From the NCBI GenBank assembly GCA_023213235.1, contig CP096137.1, forward strand, positions 755,587 to 819,586: 64,000 nucleotides of DNA. The letters are read 5' to 3'. The first letter of the stretch is position 1; every line of letters starts with the position of its first letter. A program made the position numbers and the translations under genes. Source of the stretch: Elusimicrobiota bacterium. GTDB taxonomy: Bacteria; Elusimicrobiota; Elusimicrobia; UBA1565; UBA9628. This document shows positions 1-9,585 of the stretch, in pieces. Under the pieces are notes generated by a model. It saw only the letters and a list, made by a program, of their open reading frames with translations, was not told where the DNA came from and searched no databases.

Positions 1-233
1 ACGACGCGGCGGGACTCGACGCGGTGGCCGGCGGAGCCGAGCGCGGCGCGCGCGATGAGCTGGCCCTGCTTGGGCAGGAAGACGAAATAGGTCGCGGCCT
101 CGCAGTCGAGCGCCGCGGCGAGCTTGTCGAGCACGCGCGCCCAGACCAGGTCCTCCTCGGCCTCCTTCGCCGAGGAGAGGAAGCTGAGGATGTCGAGCAG
201 GGCGGGCAGAGCTCCGGCGCCGGGCGTGATCAA
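1..233 (-). CDS. GAF-domain protein, N-terminal part (runs off the window)
   Basis: Reading leftward from a TTG at 233, an open frame runs off the window edge. A GGAG lies about 7 nt before this TTG, and the TTG overlaps the stop codon of the amidase upstream, so the two genes look co-transcribed. The visible 77 residues begin with a helix and continue into a strand-rich stretch (EAATYFVFLPKQGQL) that resembles the first half of a GAF sensor domain. What follows the GAF (kinase, sigma-54 activator, cyclase) lies outside the window, so no function is given. GAF is inferred from pattern only. Confidence 0.5.
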   Translation of the reverse strand, partial: MITPGAGALPALLDILSFLSSAKEAEEDLVWARVLDKLAAALDCEAATYFVFLPKQGQLIARAALGSAGHRVESRRV

Positions 234-2023
234 GGGTTTCTCCTGACGGAGGCGAGGTAGCGCTCCAGCCCCTCGACCAGGGACTTCGCGAGCTCGTCGC
301 GGAACGCGGGGTCGTTGAGCTGCGCTTCCTGGTCGGGGAAGATCATGTAGGCGTTTTCCACGAGGATCGCCGGCATCGCGCTCAGGCGCGCGACCAGCAG
401 GTTGCCCCAGCGCAGGCCCTCGTCGGGCAGGCGGATGCGCCGGGCGTAGGCGCCGTGGACCGCGCGCCCGAGCTCGAGGCTGTGCGGGTGGTAGTAGAAG
501 ATCGTGAAGCCGCGCGGCTTCGAGAAGGGATTCTCTCCGTCCGGCAGCGCGTTGTTGTGCAGGCTGACGAACAGGTCCGCGCCGCGCTCGACGGCCTGGC
601 GCGGGCGGTCGACGAGCGAGACTTCGTGCTGCGCGTCGGCGCGCGTCATGAGCACGATCGCGCCGGCGCGCTCGAGGCGGGCCCGGGCCGCGACGGCGAT
701 CGCGTAGTTGGCGTCCATCTCCTTCGTGCCGAGCGGGCCCGTCGAGCCCGTCGCCGAGGGCATGTGGCCGGGGTCGAGCATGATCTTGATGCCGGCGAGC
801 GGCCGGCGCGCGTCGACGCGGGGGCGCGCCGCAGCTCGAGGCGCAGGGAGCCGCCGTCGTAGGTCGGCCACCAGCCCCACAGGCGCTCGTCGGGCCGAAG
901 CAGGATCGTGACGGCGACGACGTCGGAGGACTCCTGCTTCCAGCGCACCTCTTGAACGAAGTCCGGGGCGTCGTTGATGCCCCAGTTCGTGTGGCCGGTC
1001 GCGCCGTACAGCCGCACCGTCAGCGCGTCGAGGCCGGCCGAGGGCTCGGCGTCGAAAGCGACCTTCTCGGACACGCCGATCTTGACCGTCGCGCCGAGGT
1101 CGGTCTTCGCGACGCCGATCGTGCCCGTGACGGCGCGCGGCGCGGTGCCCGAGGAGAGCTCGACGTCCTTCGCCTCGATCCAGCCGGACAGCGTATTGGA
1201 CAGGCGTACCCGCACGGAGCCGCCGTCGCGTCCCGTCACGAGCAGGCGCGTGCCGGGCAGCGGAAAAACGAGGAAGCCGTTCGACGGGCCCGTCTTGACG
1301 CTGGAGAAGCCGGCCGTGCTCGGCTTGACCGTCGCGACGAGCGAGTCGCGCGCGGAAGCCGACACGCGCGCCGTCCCGCGCGCCTTCGCGCCGCCCCAGC
1401 CCTTGCCGAGCTCATACTCGAGCGTCTCGCCGTCGAGTTCCTCTCCGGCTGCGATCTGCCGCGCGCCCTCGTAGAGGCCGGAGGCGTTGACCTGCCGCAT
1501 GTCCTGCCACGGCCCCTTGCCCGCCCGAAAGCGGGCTGGCCGGCCCGGGACGCCGCGCATGCGCGCGACGAGCCAATCGCCGGCGCGCAGGTCGAGGTCG
1601 GAGCGCGGAAAGAGGGAGGCGGGGTCGATGTCGGGCACCTTGCCGGACGCCGGCGGGCCGTGCGGGGGCACGAGGATGCGCCGCTCGGCGACGGCCGTCC
1701 CGGAGGACAGCGCGAGTTCGCCGCGGAACGTGAACGTGCCCGCCGATACGGGGAGCCAGGCGAGGAAGCCGCCGTCCGGATGCACGGCGACCGTCGTCCC
1801 GTTGATCGAGAAGTGGGCGGTGGCGGGATTGACCGAGCCGAAGATGAACTCTCCCTCGGCGGCCAGCGCCAGGCCCTCGGGCGGCCAGACGAAGACGATC
1901 GGCTCGGTCGAGCGCGTGTAGAGCGGGGGCCTCGGCGAGGACCGGAGCCGGCTCGGCGCCGCGTCGCGGGGCTGCGGAGGCGGACAGCGCGAGCAGGAGA
2001 GCCGCGTGCAGTGCGCTCGTCAT
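230..2023 (-). CDS. N-acetylmuramoyl-L-alanine amidase (Amidase_3), secreted
   Basis: Hydrolyses the amide bond between MurNAc and the stem peptide in peptidoglycan, presumably in the periplasm. The protein is about 597 aa: a signal peptide (MTSALHAALLLALSASAA), a long beta-rich region with SH3-like or AMIN-like character, then the catalytic domain from about residue 395. Zinc and catalytic signatures are visible: LDPGHMPSATGSTGP, the E of KEMDANY, SLHNNALP, and the final E of ILVENAYM. The sequence as given has two frame breaks: a surplus base in the G5 run at 1925-1929 and a missing base in the G5 run at 830-834. The three frames join into one continuous protein, so these are probably sequencing errors. 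A -10 box (TAGAAT, 2031-2036) lies 7 nt before the ATG. Confidence 0.85.
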
Positions 2024-2030
2024 GGCCCGG

Positions 2031-2036
2031 ATTCTA
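2031..2036 (-). promoter_or_regulatory. -10 box for the amidase gene, leaderless layout
   Basis: TAGAAT on the minus strand ends 7 nt before the ATG at 2023, so transcription would start at or next to the start codon. No Shine-Dalgarno sequence is present. The -35 is weak. Confidence 0.4.
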
Positions 2037-2053
2037 CTATATGTTCCCGCGCG

Positions 2054-3204
2054 CTATTTCGCGATGAGCCAGACGTTGGCGTAAATCCCGCGGGAGCCGT
2101 CGCCGCGCTCGAACGTGGCGTGCGGGTGGAGGGACATCCCGTTGCCGCGCCCGTCGAATTCGCGGTTGGGCTCCGGCGGCAGGTCGGAGTACGCGATCGA
2201 GACGACGCCGGCCTTCTCGAGAGGCACCGGCGCGTGGTTGAAGCCGCCGAGCTTCATCTTGAGCCCGTACGCGCGCTCGAGCGCCTTGAGCGCGGCGGCG
2301 TCGAGGCGGCCCGACGGCGCCATCGCCGGCAGGACGCCGGCCGCCGACGCCGCCCGCACGAGGCCGCCGAGCGCCGAGAACCCGTCGGGGTATCCGTCCG
2401 GGGCGCCGTCCCCGTTGAGATCGGTCTGGTCGCCGAACAGCTCGAGGCCCGTCTTGCCCGAGCCCCCGTTCCTGTCGGCGTCGAAGACGAGGATGCCCAT
2501 CCCGGCATCGACGTCGTTGAGCCAGCGCTGGCGGTCGTCGTCGCGCGAGCCGGTGATCCCGTAGATCACCTTCTTGGCGCTCGTGCGGACGCCGCGGCCG
2601 TCCAGGTCGAAGACGAGAGGGTCCTGCAGGACCGGCGCGGTCGGCGGCGCGAGGTTCGACTCGTCGCGCAGGCGCTCGGTGCCGTCGGAGAGGACCTGGC
2701 TGTAGACGGCGCGCCGGCCGGGAGCGCCGGCGGGGTCCCAGTGGACGATCGTCTGGCGCGCGATGGTGACGGGCTCGGCCGCCCCGGACGCGGCGCTCGC
2801 GTCGCGCGTGAGCCCCGCGCGAAGCCGCGGTCGAGCGCGACCGGCCACACCCAGGTCGTCGCCGGAGCCAGCGCGAGGACCGCGGCGGCCGCGGCCGCGG
2901 AGCGGGCGTAGCCGCCCTCCTCTCCGCGCGCCTCGAGACGCGCCGCGGGCGCGGGAGAAGCGGCCGGCGCGGCGACGGCGGCCGCCGCGCGCGGCGCGGA
3001 GGACGCGGGCGCGGGCGCCGCGGCCGGAGCCGGCGCCGCGGCGGGAGCCGGCGGCCGGACCGGCGCCGCGCCCGGCGCGAGAAGCCACGCGGCGGCGGCC
3101 AGGCCGAGCGGCGCGAGCAGTCCCGCGGGCGCGGAGGAAGGCTTCGGCGCGGTCTTGTGCGGACGAGCCGTGTACGCGTGCGAGGCGCGCGGGTGGCGGG
3201 TCAT
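2054..3204 (-). CDS. Secreted or anchored protein with RTX-type 'ELFG' calcium-binding region
   Basis: About 383 aa. The N-terminus is basic, followed by one hydrophobic segment (about residues 28-45) and a long Ala/Pro linker. The C-terminal half has the pattern seen beside RTX toxins and in secreted calcium-binding proteins: LVFDLDGRGV, ILVFDADRNGGSG, ELFGDQT, DLNGDGAPDGYPDGFSAL. These Asp/Asn/Gly loops should bind calcium. No enzymatic domain is visible. One base is missing in the C4 run at 2813-2816, and adding it joins the two frames. The start at 3204 is supported by a -10 box (TATCCT) exactly 6 nt upstream. Function unknown; adhesion or surface structure is only a guess. Confidence 0.65.
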
Positions 3205-3210
3205 ACCCGA

Positions 3211-3216
3211 AGGATA
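3211..3216 (-). promoter_or_regulatory. -10 box, leaderless layout, for the calcium-binding protein gene
   Basis: TATCCT on the minus strand is followed by 6 nt (TCGGGT) and then the ATG at 3204. No ribosome binding site precedes the ATG. Confidence 0.4.
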
Positions 3217-3280
3217 GCGCGCGCGGGAGGGAAACTCATTTCAGGCGATTAAGTTTTCGGTAAATTCCTGTACTCCCGGC

Positions 3281-3544
3281 GTGACCCGCGTCGAATTCAC
3301 GCCCAACCTCAGGCGCCACGTGTCCTGCGAGCCGTGCGACGCCGCCGGCGCGACGGTGCGCGAAGCGCTCGAGGAGGCGTTCCGCCGCAACCCGGGACTG
3401 CGCGAGTTCGTTCTCGACGAGCAGGGCGCGCTGCGCAAGCACATGAACGTGTTCGTCGACGGGGAGATGGTCCGGGACCGGGAGCGGCTCGGCGATCCCG
3501 CCGGCCGCGAAATCTACGTGATCCAGGCGTTATCGGGAGGCTGA
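3281..3544 (+). CDS. MoaD/ThiS-family ubiquitin-like sulfur-carrier protein
   Basis: An 87-aa protein with GTG start. The length, the strand pattern and the C-terminal Gly-Gly (YVIQALSGG) fit the beta-grasp family in which the terminal glycine is adenylated and thiocarboxylated for molybdopterin or thiamine synthesis, or for protein tagging. A conserved HMNVFVDGEMV segment is typical of archaeal and bacterial MoaD-like stand-alone proteins. No moaE, thiG or E1-like gene is in the window. The next gene starts directly after the stop, so this protein and the propeller below probably act together. A TGTACT lies 6 nt before the GTG. Confidence 0.8.
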   Translation: MTRVEFTPNLRRHVSCEPCDAAGATVREALEEAFRRNPGLREFVLDEQGALRKHMNVFVDGEMVRDRERLGDPAGREIYVIQALSGG

Positions 3545-3545
3545 C

Positions 3546-4610
3546 ATGAAAGCGTACGTCGCGACGCGCAAGGGCTTGTTCACGATCGAGGCCGGCAAGG
3601 TCGCCGCGGCCGAGTTCCTCGGCGACAACGTCTCGATGATCCTCAACGACCCGCGGGACGGGACCCTCTCCGCCGCCTTCGACCACGGTCATTTCGGCGT
3701 GAAGCTGAAGCGGCGAAAGAAGGGAGGCGACTGGGAGGACATCTCGACCCCCGCCTTCCCGCCGAAGCCCGAGGGCGCCGTCGGCGAGTGGACGCTCAAG
3801 AAGATCTGGTCGCTCGAGCCCGGCGGGCCGAAGCAGCCCGGCCGCCTGTGGGCCGGGACGCTGCCGGGCGGACTGTTCGTCTCCGACGACTCGGGAGCCA
3901 CGTGGCGCCTTGTCGAGAGCCTCTGGGCGGAGCGCTGCAAGTCGGCCGACGCCTGGGGCGGCGGCGGCTACGACTGGCCCGGCATCCACTCGATCGCGGT
4001 CGATCCGCGCGATCCGGATCACGTGCTCGTCGCGGTCTCGACCGCCGGCATCTGGCGCACGGTGAACGGCGGCAAGACCTGGACGCAGACCGCCAACGGC
4101 ATGCGCGCCGAGTACATGCCGCCCGAGTTGACGCACGATCCGGTCTCGCAGGACGTGCACCGCCTCGCGCGCTCGCTCGCCAAGCCCGACGAGATGTACG
4201 TCCAGCACCACAACGGCGTGTTCAAGTCCGTCGACGACGGCAAGAACTGGACCGAGGTGACGAACCTGCCCGTGTCCGCGTTCGGCTTCGCGGTCGCCGC
4301 GCATCCGAAGGAGCCCGGCACGGCCTGGCTCGTGCCCGCGATCAAGGACGAGAAGCGCATCCCGAAGGACGGCGCCGTGGTCGTCAACCGCACGCGCGAC
4401 GGCGGGAAGACCTGGGAGACGCTGCGCAAGGGGCTGCCCCAGGCGCACGCCTACGACCTGGTCTACCGCCACGGCCTCGACGTGGACGCGACGGGAAGGA
4501 ACCTCGCGTTCGGTTCGACGACGGGCGGGCTGTGGACGAGCGCCGACGGCGGGGACTCCTGGACCGCGCTCGACGCGCGCCTGCCGCCGGTGCACGCGGT
4601 GCGCTTCTAG
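3546..4610 (+). CDS. Asp-box (BNR/sialidase-like) beta-propeller protein
   Basis: 354 aa, no signal peptide. At least five Asp-box turns are visible: SDDSGATWR, NGGKTWTQ, VDDGKNWTE, RDGGKTWET and ADGGDSWT. This indicates a six- or seven-bladed propeller of the exo-alpha-sialidase/Ycf48-like superfamily. The sialidase catalytic set (Arg triad, Tyr/Glu) is not evident, so 'glycosyl hydrolase' would be an over-call. It is probably a cytoplasmic binding scaffold. Immediately downstream of the MoaD-like gene; this pairing recurs in many bacteria (recalled from general genome knowledge, not checked). Its stop overlaps the convergent peptidase gene. Confidence 0.75.
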   Translation: MKAYVATRKGLFTIEAGKVAAAEFLGDNVSMILNDPRDGTLSAAFDHGHFGVKLKRRKKGGDWEDISTPAFPPKPEGAVGEWTLKKIWSLEPGGPKQPGRLWAGTLPGGLFVSDDSGATWRLVESLWAERCKSADAWGGGGYDWPGIHSIAVDPRDPDHVLVAVSTAGIWRTVNGGKTWTQTANGMRAEYMPPELTHDPVSQDVHRLARSLAKPDEMYVQHHNGVFKSVDDGKNWTEVTNLPVSAFGFAVAAHPKEPGTAWLVPAIKDEKRIPKDGAVVVNRTRDGGKTWETLRKGLPQAHAYDLVYRHGLDVDATGRNLAFGSTTGGLWTSADGGDSWTALDARLPPVHAVRF

Positions 4611-6515
4611 AAGTAGGACCCGAGGAAGATCCTTCGCCGCCGCGGCTTGGCGAAGGACAGGTCGGTGACCGCGTCGCCGTTCTCGATGGCGGTCAGCGGC
4701 TGGCCGAAGCGCTCGAGGAAGGTCGTGCGCAGGACGCGCCCCGAGGACTTGCGGCTCTCGATGAGGCCGTCGCCGCCCGTGAAGATCATGACGTGCGTGA
4801 TGCGCTCGGAGACCTCGTCGTCGGTGAGGAACACGAGGTCGCCGGCCTGCAGCTCGGCGGCGCGCGCCGGCCGCGCGTGGAGCTTCTGCTCGTGCGAGTC
4901 GCGCGGCACGTCGCGCCCGTGGATGCGGTACGCGAGGCTGACGAGCCCCGAGCAGTCGACGCCGACCTTCGGGTCGGGCTGGACGCCGGAGCGCCCGCCC
5001 CAGTAGTAGCTCGTGCCGAGGAACAGCTCGGCCGTGCGGATGATCTCCGCGCGCGACGCAGCGGTCGGCTCGGCCGGAGCGGCGTAGAGCTCGTCGGATG
5101 ACATCGTCGCCGTCGAGCCGTCGAGCAGGCGGACGGTCGTCACGCCCGCGACGTCCGAGACGCGCGGCAGGCGCGTGCCGACGGAGAGCGTCACGATGTC
5201 CTCGCCGCGGTGCAGCAGGGCCTGGCGCACGCGCACGATCGGCCCGGGACCCGGCGGCCGCGCGGAGACCAGGGTCTCGGCGCGGACCCAGCCGGGGTAG
5301 CCCTGCCACGCTCCCGCGGGCAGGAAGCTGTCCTGCTCGTCGGCCGTCACGCGCACCCAGTCGCCCTTGGCCTCGAGCGCGGTGACGCGCTCGCCGTAGA
5401 GGATCTGCGAGAGGTGCGCGTCGTCGTCGAGCTTGACGCCCTTGCGCGAGACGGGCTTCGACCACAGGTCGGCGACCGGCGCCCCGACGGTGAACGGACG
5501 CGGCAACGCCGGCCCGAGCAGGTAGGCCAGGCCGCGCTTGCGCCCGCGCCAGACCGCGTGGAAAGCCGCGCGCGGGTAGACGCGCCGCACCTGGTCCTTC
5601 CCCTTGCCGGCGGGATCGTAGGCGATCACGTCGCCGGACTCGGTGAAGCCGCCGACGACGAGGATGTGGCCCTTCGTGCGCTTGATCGGCGAGTTGGGGA
5701 GCTGGCCCTCGTCGTAGGTCACGCTGACGATCACGGGCCGGCCGCGGCCGATCTCGTCCTCGACGTCGGACAGCGACTCGAGCCGCGCGACCGCGCCGTC
5801 GAGCCCGAGCGAGCCCGCGTACGCGACGTTGGCCGGCCAGTTGCCGAACAGCTGGGACCCGCGGTCGCGCGCGGCGACGGCGGCTTCCTCGAGCGTCTTC
5901 TTGATGCCCCAGAACTCGAGGACCATCGCGAGGCTCGTCGGCGAGCAGATGTCGTGCTTGAACTCCTCCTGCGCGTCGCCCTGGGCGCGCGGCGCGAGGC
6001 CCAGGTCCCGGATCCAAGGCCCCGGCACGAACGGCGAGGGGCCTCCGGCGCGCTCCCGTCGGACAGCGCGAGCGCGACCGAGCGCACGCGCACGGGCTTC
6101 TTGCCGGCCTTGAGCTTAAGCCGGTAGCGCGCGGCGTCGGCCTTCTTGTGCAGGCGCAGCGTGTCGACGTCGACGACGCCCGCCGCGTCCACGACCTTGC
6201 CGGGCGACGTCCAGCCGTCCGAGGTCAGAGTGCCCAGGACCAGCCAGTCCGTCCAGGTCCCCTCGACGCGCACTTTGACCGCGAGCTCGACCTCGCCGCC
6301 GGGCGGCACGTCGGCCGTCAGCGAGCCGACGAGGTCGTCGAACGGCTCCGGCGCCGCCAGCTCGCGCGACTCGAGCGACGCCGCGGGGGCCTTCGTGCGG
6401 AACAGGCCCTCGGCGAACGGCACCCGCTCCAGGCCGGCGGATTTGCCGCCCGCGGCGTCCAGGGAGTGCGGTGCAGGATGTTGTGGTTCATCGCGGAGGC
6501 CGAGGCGGACATCAT
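4607..6515 (-). CDS. Secreted cysteine peptidase: C39-like domain, SH3b, NlpC/P60
   Basis: About 636 aa. It begins with a putative short export signal (MMSASASAMN), then a beta-rich domain, then a C39-like papain-fold domain whose Cys sits in HDICSPTSLAMVLEFWG and His in KGHILVVGGF. SH3-like segments follow (residues about 330-460), and the protein ends in a NlpC/P60 domain with Cys in VGVDCSGLVSLAYR and His in ITHVMIFTG. The last domain cleaves gamma-D-Glu-diaminopimelate bonds in peptidoglycan. Two peptidase folds in one chain is unusual. Two bases seem missing, in G3 6462-6464 and G4 6038-6041. The start codon at 6515 lies just after the ferredoxin terminator. Confidence 0.75.
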
Positions 6516-6522
6516 AAGAAAG

Positions 6523-6559
6523 AAAAAGCCGAGCGACCACAAGGGCCGCCCGGCTTTTT
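6523..6559 (-). terminator. Rho-independent terminator after the ferredoxin gene
   Basis: An inverted repeat with arms AAAAAGCCGaGCG and CGCcCGGCTTTTT and a T-rich tail on both strands. It lies 15 nt past the ferredoxin stop codon and just before the peptidase gene. Confidence 0.75.
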
Positions 6560-6573
6560 CGCTCAAGGCCGTC

Positions 6574-6887
6574 TTACTTGACGAGCTTGTTCTGCGGCTT
6601 GTGGGGGGATCGTTGGGGGCGCGCGGCGTCACCTTCGGGTTGTCCTTGAAGGACGGCGTGAGCTCCGCGTTGATCTTGGCCCAGACGGGATCCTCGTCGG
6701 CCGAGCCCTTGATCGCGCCGATCGGGCACTCGGGAAGGCAGACGCCGCAGTCGATGCAGACCTCGGGGTTGATGATCATGAACTTCTCGCCTTTGTAGTC
6801 GCCGGGGTGGATGCATTCCACCGGGCAGACGTCGACGCAGGCGGCGTACACTTCGCCCAGACAGCCTTCGACGATCACGTGAGTCAT
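6574..6887 (-). CDS. fdxA: 7Fe-type ferredoxin ([3Fe-4S][4Fe-4S])
   Basis: A small soluble electron carrier of 104 aa. The N-terminal cysteine pattern is C-x7-C-x3-C-P-x2-C (GCLGEVYAACVDVCPVEC) followed by CIDCGVCLPECP. This is the arrangement of Azotobacter-type 7Fe ferredoxins rather than the 2[4Fe-4S] clostridial type. The C-terminal tail after the clusters also fits that family. One base is missing in the G6 run at 6603-6608; adding it replaces a run-on frame with a normal end (PHKPQNKLVK). A GGGAGA ribosome site precedes the ATG, with a -10-like TAATAT 15 nt upstream of it. Confidence 0.85.
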
Positions 6888-6951
6888 TGGGTTTGTCTCC
6901 CTATATTAGCGCGTGGCGCGTCGCCGAATAACGCGTTATACTTCCTTCGGC

Positions 6952-8405
6952 GTGAGCCATCGTACATCATCGTCCATTTTTTGTCAAACCCTGCTGGCGG
7001 CGGGCCTGCTGGCCGGCCCGGCCGCGGCCGCCGATCCGGCGCCTTCCGCGATGCCCGCCACGCCCAACCCGGCGGCTCCGGACCTCGAGCCTTTGTTCCG
7101 GCGCCTCGCGAAAGTGCGCCTGTTCGGCGCGGCCTCGCTGAACTGGCGCAACGTCGGTCCGCGCGAGCCCGGCTTCGAGACGCAGATCCAGAACCAGGTC
7201 TACCTCGCCGACTTGTACGTCGGCGCCGAGGGGCCCGTCGGCGAGGGCATCCCGGTCCGCATCGAGTGGAACCTGCCGACGGCCGGCCGCGGCGTTCCGC
7301 GGCTCTCGCAGGCGTTCGTCGAGTACAACCGGATCCGCCGCATCAAGTTCCAGCTCGGCAAGTTCATGGTCCCGTTCGGCCGCTACAACGAGCTCTACCG
7401 CCCCGACCAGTACCTCGCGGTCACGCGCCCCTGCTCTACGCCTCGCCCGACAGCCTCGATCTCGTGGTGCGTCCGAACTCGCCGCGGCCGCCGCTGTCCT
7501 ACGGCTACAGCGACATCGGCCTGCGCTGGAGCTGGTACCCCGTGCGCGTGCATCCGCTCGTGCCGAGCGAACTGACGCTCTTCGTCGTCAACGGCGTCGG
7601 CGAGCAGACCAACCGCCTGCGCACGTTCCCGAACCCCTCGAATCTCGGCATCCCGGGCCCGTCGACCAACGGCGTCACGCCGGACTTCGGCCACGAGAAC
7701 AACAATCTCGCCGACAACAACAACGCCAAGACGCTCGGCGGCCGCGTCGTCTTCGCGCTCGGCGACCTGCGCCTGCCGTGGCCGTTCCCGGAGAGCGCGG
7801 CCGACCTGACGGGCACCCACCTGGGACTTTCCGGCATGGGCGGCATGTACGACCTCGAGGGGAACCTCGGCTACGACATGTGGAGCGCGGACTGGTCGGT
7901 GGACTACCGCGGAGTCAGCCTCTCCGGCGAGGCGATGTACAGCAAGAACCACTTCCTGACGCCGCGCTTGGCGCCGGGCTCGCCGGCCGGGGCGCCCGTG
8001 CTCGTCGCGCCGACCGTGTTCACGCGCCAGCAGGAGCACCTCTACGGCTTTTTCGTGCAGGGAGCCTTCCCGCTCATGCGCCGCCCGCCGTACGGCAAGC
8101 GCCTGACCGGCGTGTTCGTCTACAACGAGATGTGGCGGCGCGGCCCGCTGCTCGACTTCCTGCTCAACTACAACGACGGCACGACGGTCTACGAGTCGAT
8201 GACGGCGTACCGCGACGGCGCGCCGTTCGTCACGCGCCGCATCAGCAAGTACACCGCCGGCGCGCACTGGCAGCTGTCGGATCGCTTCGCGGCGAAGGCC
8301 GAGTATTCGTACTGGGTGATGGGCAAGTCCACCGCGCGCACCCAGACCTCGCTCGGGCTCAACGACATCTACCAGGGGGCGTTCTCCCTGGTCATGGGCT
8401 TCTGA
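6952..8405 (+). CDS. Outer-membrane porin-like beta-barrel protein
   Basis: About 484 aa with a signal peptide (QTLLAAGLLAGPAAAADP). The mature part is rich in alternating hydrophobic/polar strands with aromatic girdles and loops such as FQLGKFMVPFGRYNELYRP, which resemble phosphate-selective porin O/P-type barrels. The chain ends in a strand with terminal Phe (GAFSLVMGF), the usual signal for outer-membrane assembly. One base is missing in the C4 run at 7428-7431. The GTG at 6952 is chosen because it starts directly before the signal peptide and a -10-like TATACT lies 9 nt upstream. Substrate unknown. Confidence 0.75.
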
Positions 8406-9319
8406 TGGGCGCCGCGGCGCTGCTGCTGCTGGCCGGCGCGGCGGCGGGCGCGGGGTTCGAGGCGCCGGGGAAGAACTTCAAGGCCGAGGTCGTCGAGACG
8501 AGCACGGCGCCGGGGCGGACCGACTATCTGATCCGCTTTCCGTCTGCGGTGAAGAGCCCTTGGCCCGCCAACGACGTCGTGTGGGCGCATCTCGCGGTTC
8601 CCGACTCGGCGAAGGGGCGGCGCGGCCCCGCCGTCCTCGTGCTGCCGGTGATGGCCGCTCCGAACGTCTGGATCGAGACGCGCTTCGTCGACCGCTTCGT
8701 CAAGGACGGCCTCGTCGTCATGTGGATCGAGATGCCGACGCAGTTCCGGCGCCGCCCGCACCCGTCGATGCCGAGCGGCCAGGTCTTCCTCGCGCGCAAG
8801 GCCTCCCGGCTGGCCGGGAACTTCCGCCAGTCGGTGTCCGACGCGCGCCGCGCTCTCGGCGTCCTCGCGGCGCGCCCCGAGGTGGACCCGGCTGCGGTCG
8901 GCGTGTTCGGCATCAGCCTCGGGGCGATCGTCGCGGCGACGACCTGGTCGGTCGACGCTCGTCCCGCGGCCGGCGTCTTCCTGATGGGAGGGGCCGACTT
9001 CCCGACCTTGGTCGTCAACGGGTCGCTGAGCGGCCCCTTCGCGCGCCGCATGGGCATTTCGCCGGAGGAGCTGCGGGCGGCGTGGGCGGGCATCGACCCC
9101 CTGGACTACAAGGAGCGCAACCGGGGCAAGAAGGCCCTGCTCGTCAACGTCCGCTCCGACACCGTCATTCCCCGGGCCAACGCCCTGCGCCTCAAGGAGG
9201 CCTTTCCGGACTCCTCCCAGACCTGGCTGCCCCTGGGCCATTACACGGCCATCGTCCACCTGGCCTGGCTGCCGCGCTGGGTCTCGAAAAGGCTCAAAAA
9301 CGCCCTTTCCCGGGGGTAA
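8405..9319 (+). CDS. Alpha/beta hydrolase, exported
   Basis: 304 aa, starting with an ATG that overlaps the stop of the porin gene (TGATG), so translation is coupled. A short signal peptide (LLLLAGAAAGAGF) is followed by an alpha/beta hydrolase core. The nucleophile elbow is GISLGA (G-x-S-x-G), the acid is probably the D of VRSDTVIP and the base the H of PLGHYTAI. The protein probably acts on an ester or peptide in the periplasm. Substrate not predictable. Confidence 0.75.
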   Translation: MGAAALLLLAGAAAGAGFEAPGKNFKAEVVETSTAPGRTDYLIRFPSAVKSPWPANDVVWAHLAVPDSAKGRRGPAVLVLPVMAAPNVWIETRFVDRFVKDGLVVMWIEMPTQFRRRPHPSMPSGQVFLARKASRLAGNFRQSVSDARRALGVLAARPEVDPAAVGVFGISLGAIVAATTWSVDARPAAGVFLMGGADFPTLVVNGSLSGPFARRMGISPEELRAAWAGIDPLDYKERNRGKKALLVNVRSDTVIPRANALRLKEAFPDSSQTWLPLGHYTAIVHLAWLPRWVSKRLKNALSRG

Positions 9320-9346
9320 AAAATCGATTAAAACGGGGGCGACGGC

Positions 9347-9375
9347 TTGACAGTCCTCCCGGCCTGGATTACACT
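9347..9375 (+). promoter_or_regulatory. Consensus sigma-70 promoter for the twin lipoprotein genes
   Basis: TTGACA (9347-9352), a 17-nt spacer and TACACT (9370-9375). Start of transcription is expected near 9382, giving a leader of about 25 nt with a GGAGAA ribosome site before the ATG at 9407. Confidence 0.75.
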
Positions 9376-9406
9376 GACTTCAGACGCTTCCTTTGGAGAA
9401 TCTCAA

Positions 9407-9577
9407 ATGAAAAGCTTATCGCTGATCGCCGTCGCCGCGGTGTCGCTCGCGGGCGCGGCGTTGTCGGGCTGTTCGAGCTGCGCTCCGGCCGAGGAGACGG
9501 CGAAGGCTCCGCCGCCCGTCACTTGCGGCGCCGGCACGATCGCCTCGGGCAACACCTGCGTCGCGGTCCAGAGATAG
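9407..9577 (+). CDS. Small cysteine-rich lipoprotein (twin 1)
   Basis: 56 aa. Signal peptide with lipobox LSGC, so the mature protein should be lipid-anchored at its first Cys. The sequence then reads CSSCAP and ends in CGAGTIASGNTCVAVQR. A GGAGAA site places the start at 9407; an earlier in-frame TTG/GTG would fall inside the promoter. It shares the CSSC start and the CGAGT-x4-N-x-CVA end with the next gene, so the two are paralogues. Function unknown. Confidence 0.7.
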   Translation: MKSLSLIAVAAVSLAGAALSGCSSCAPAEETAKAPPPVTCGAGTIASGNTCVAVQR

Positions 9578-9585
9578 GGGGAGCC

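Noticed and set aside
3546..4610. Calling the Asp-box protein a sialidase or glycosyl hydrolase
   Set aside because: Asp-boxes are structural only. No catalytic arginine triad or nucleophile was found.
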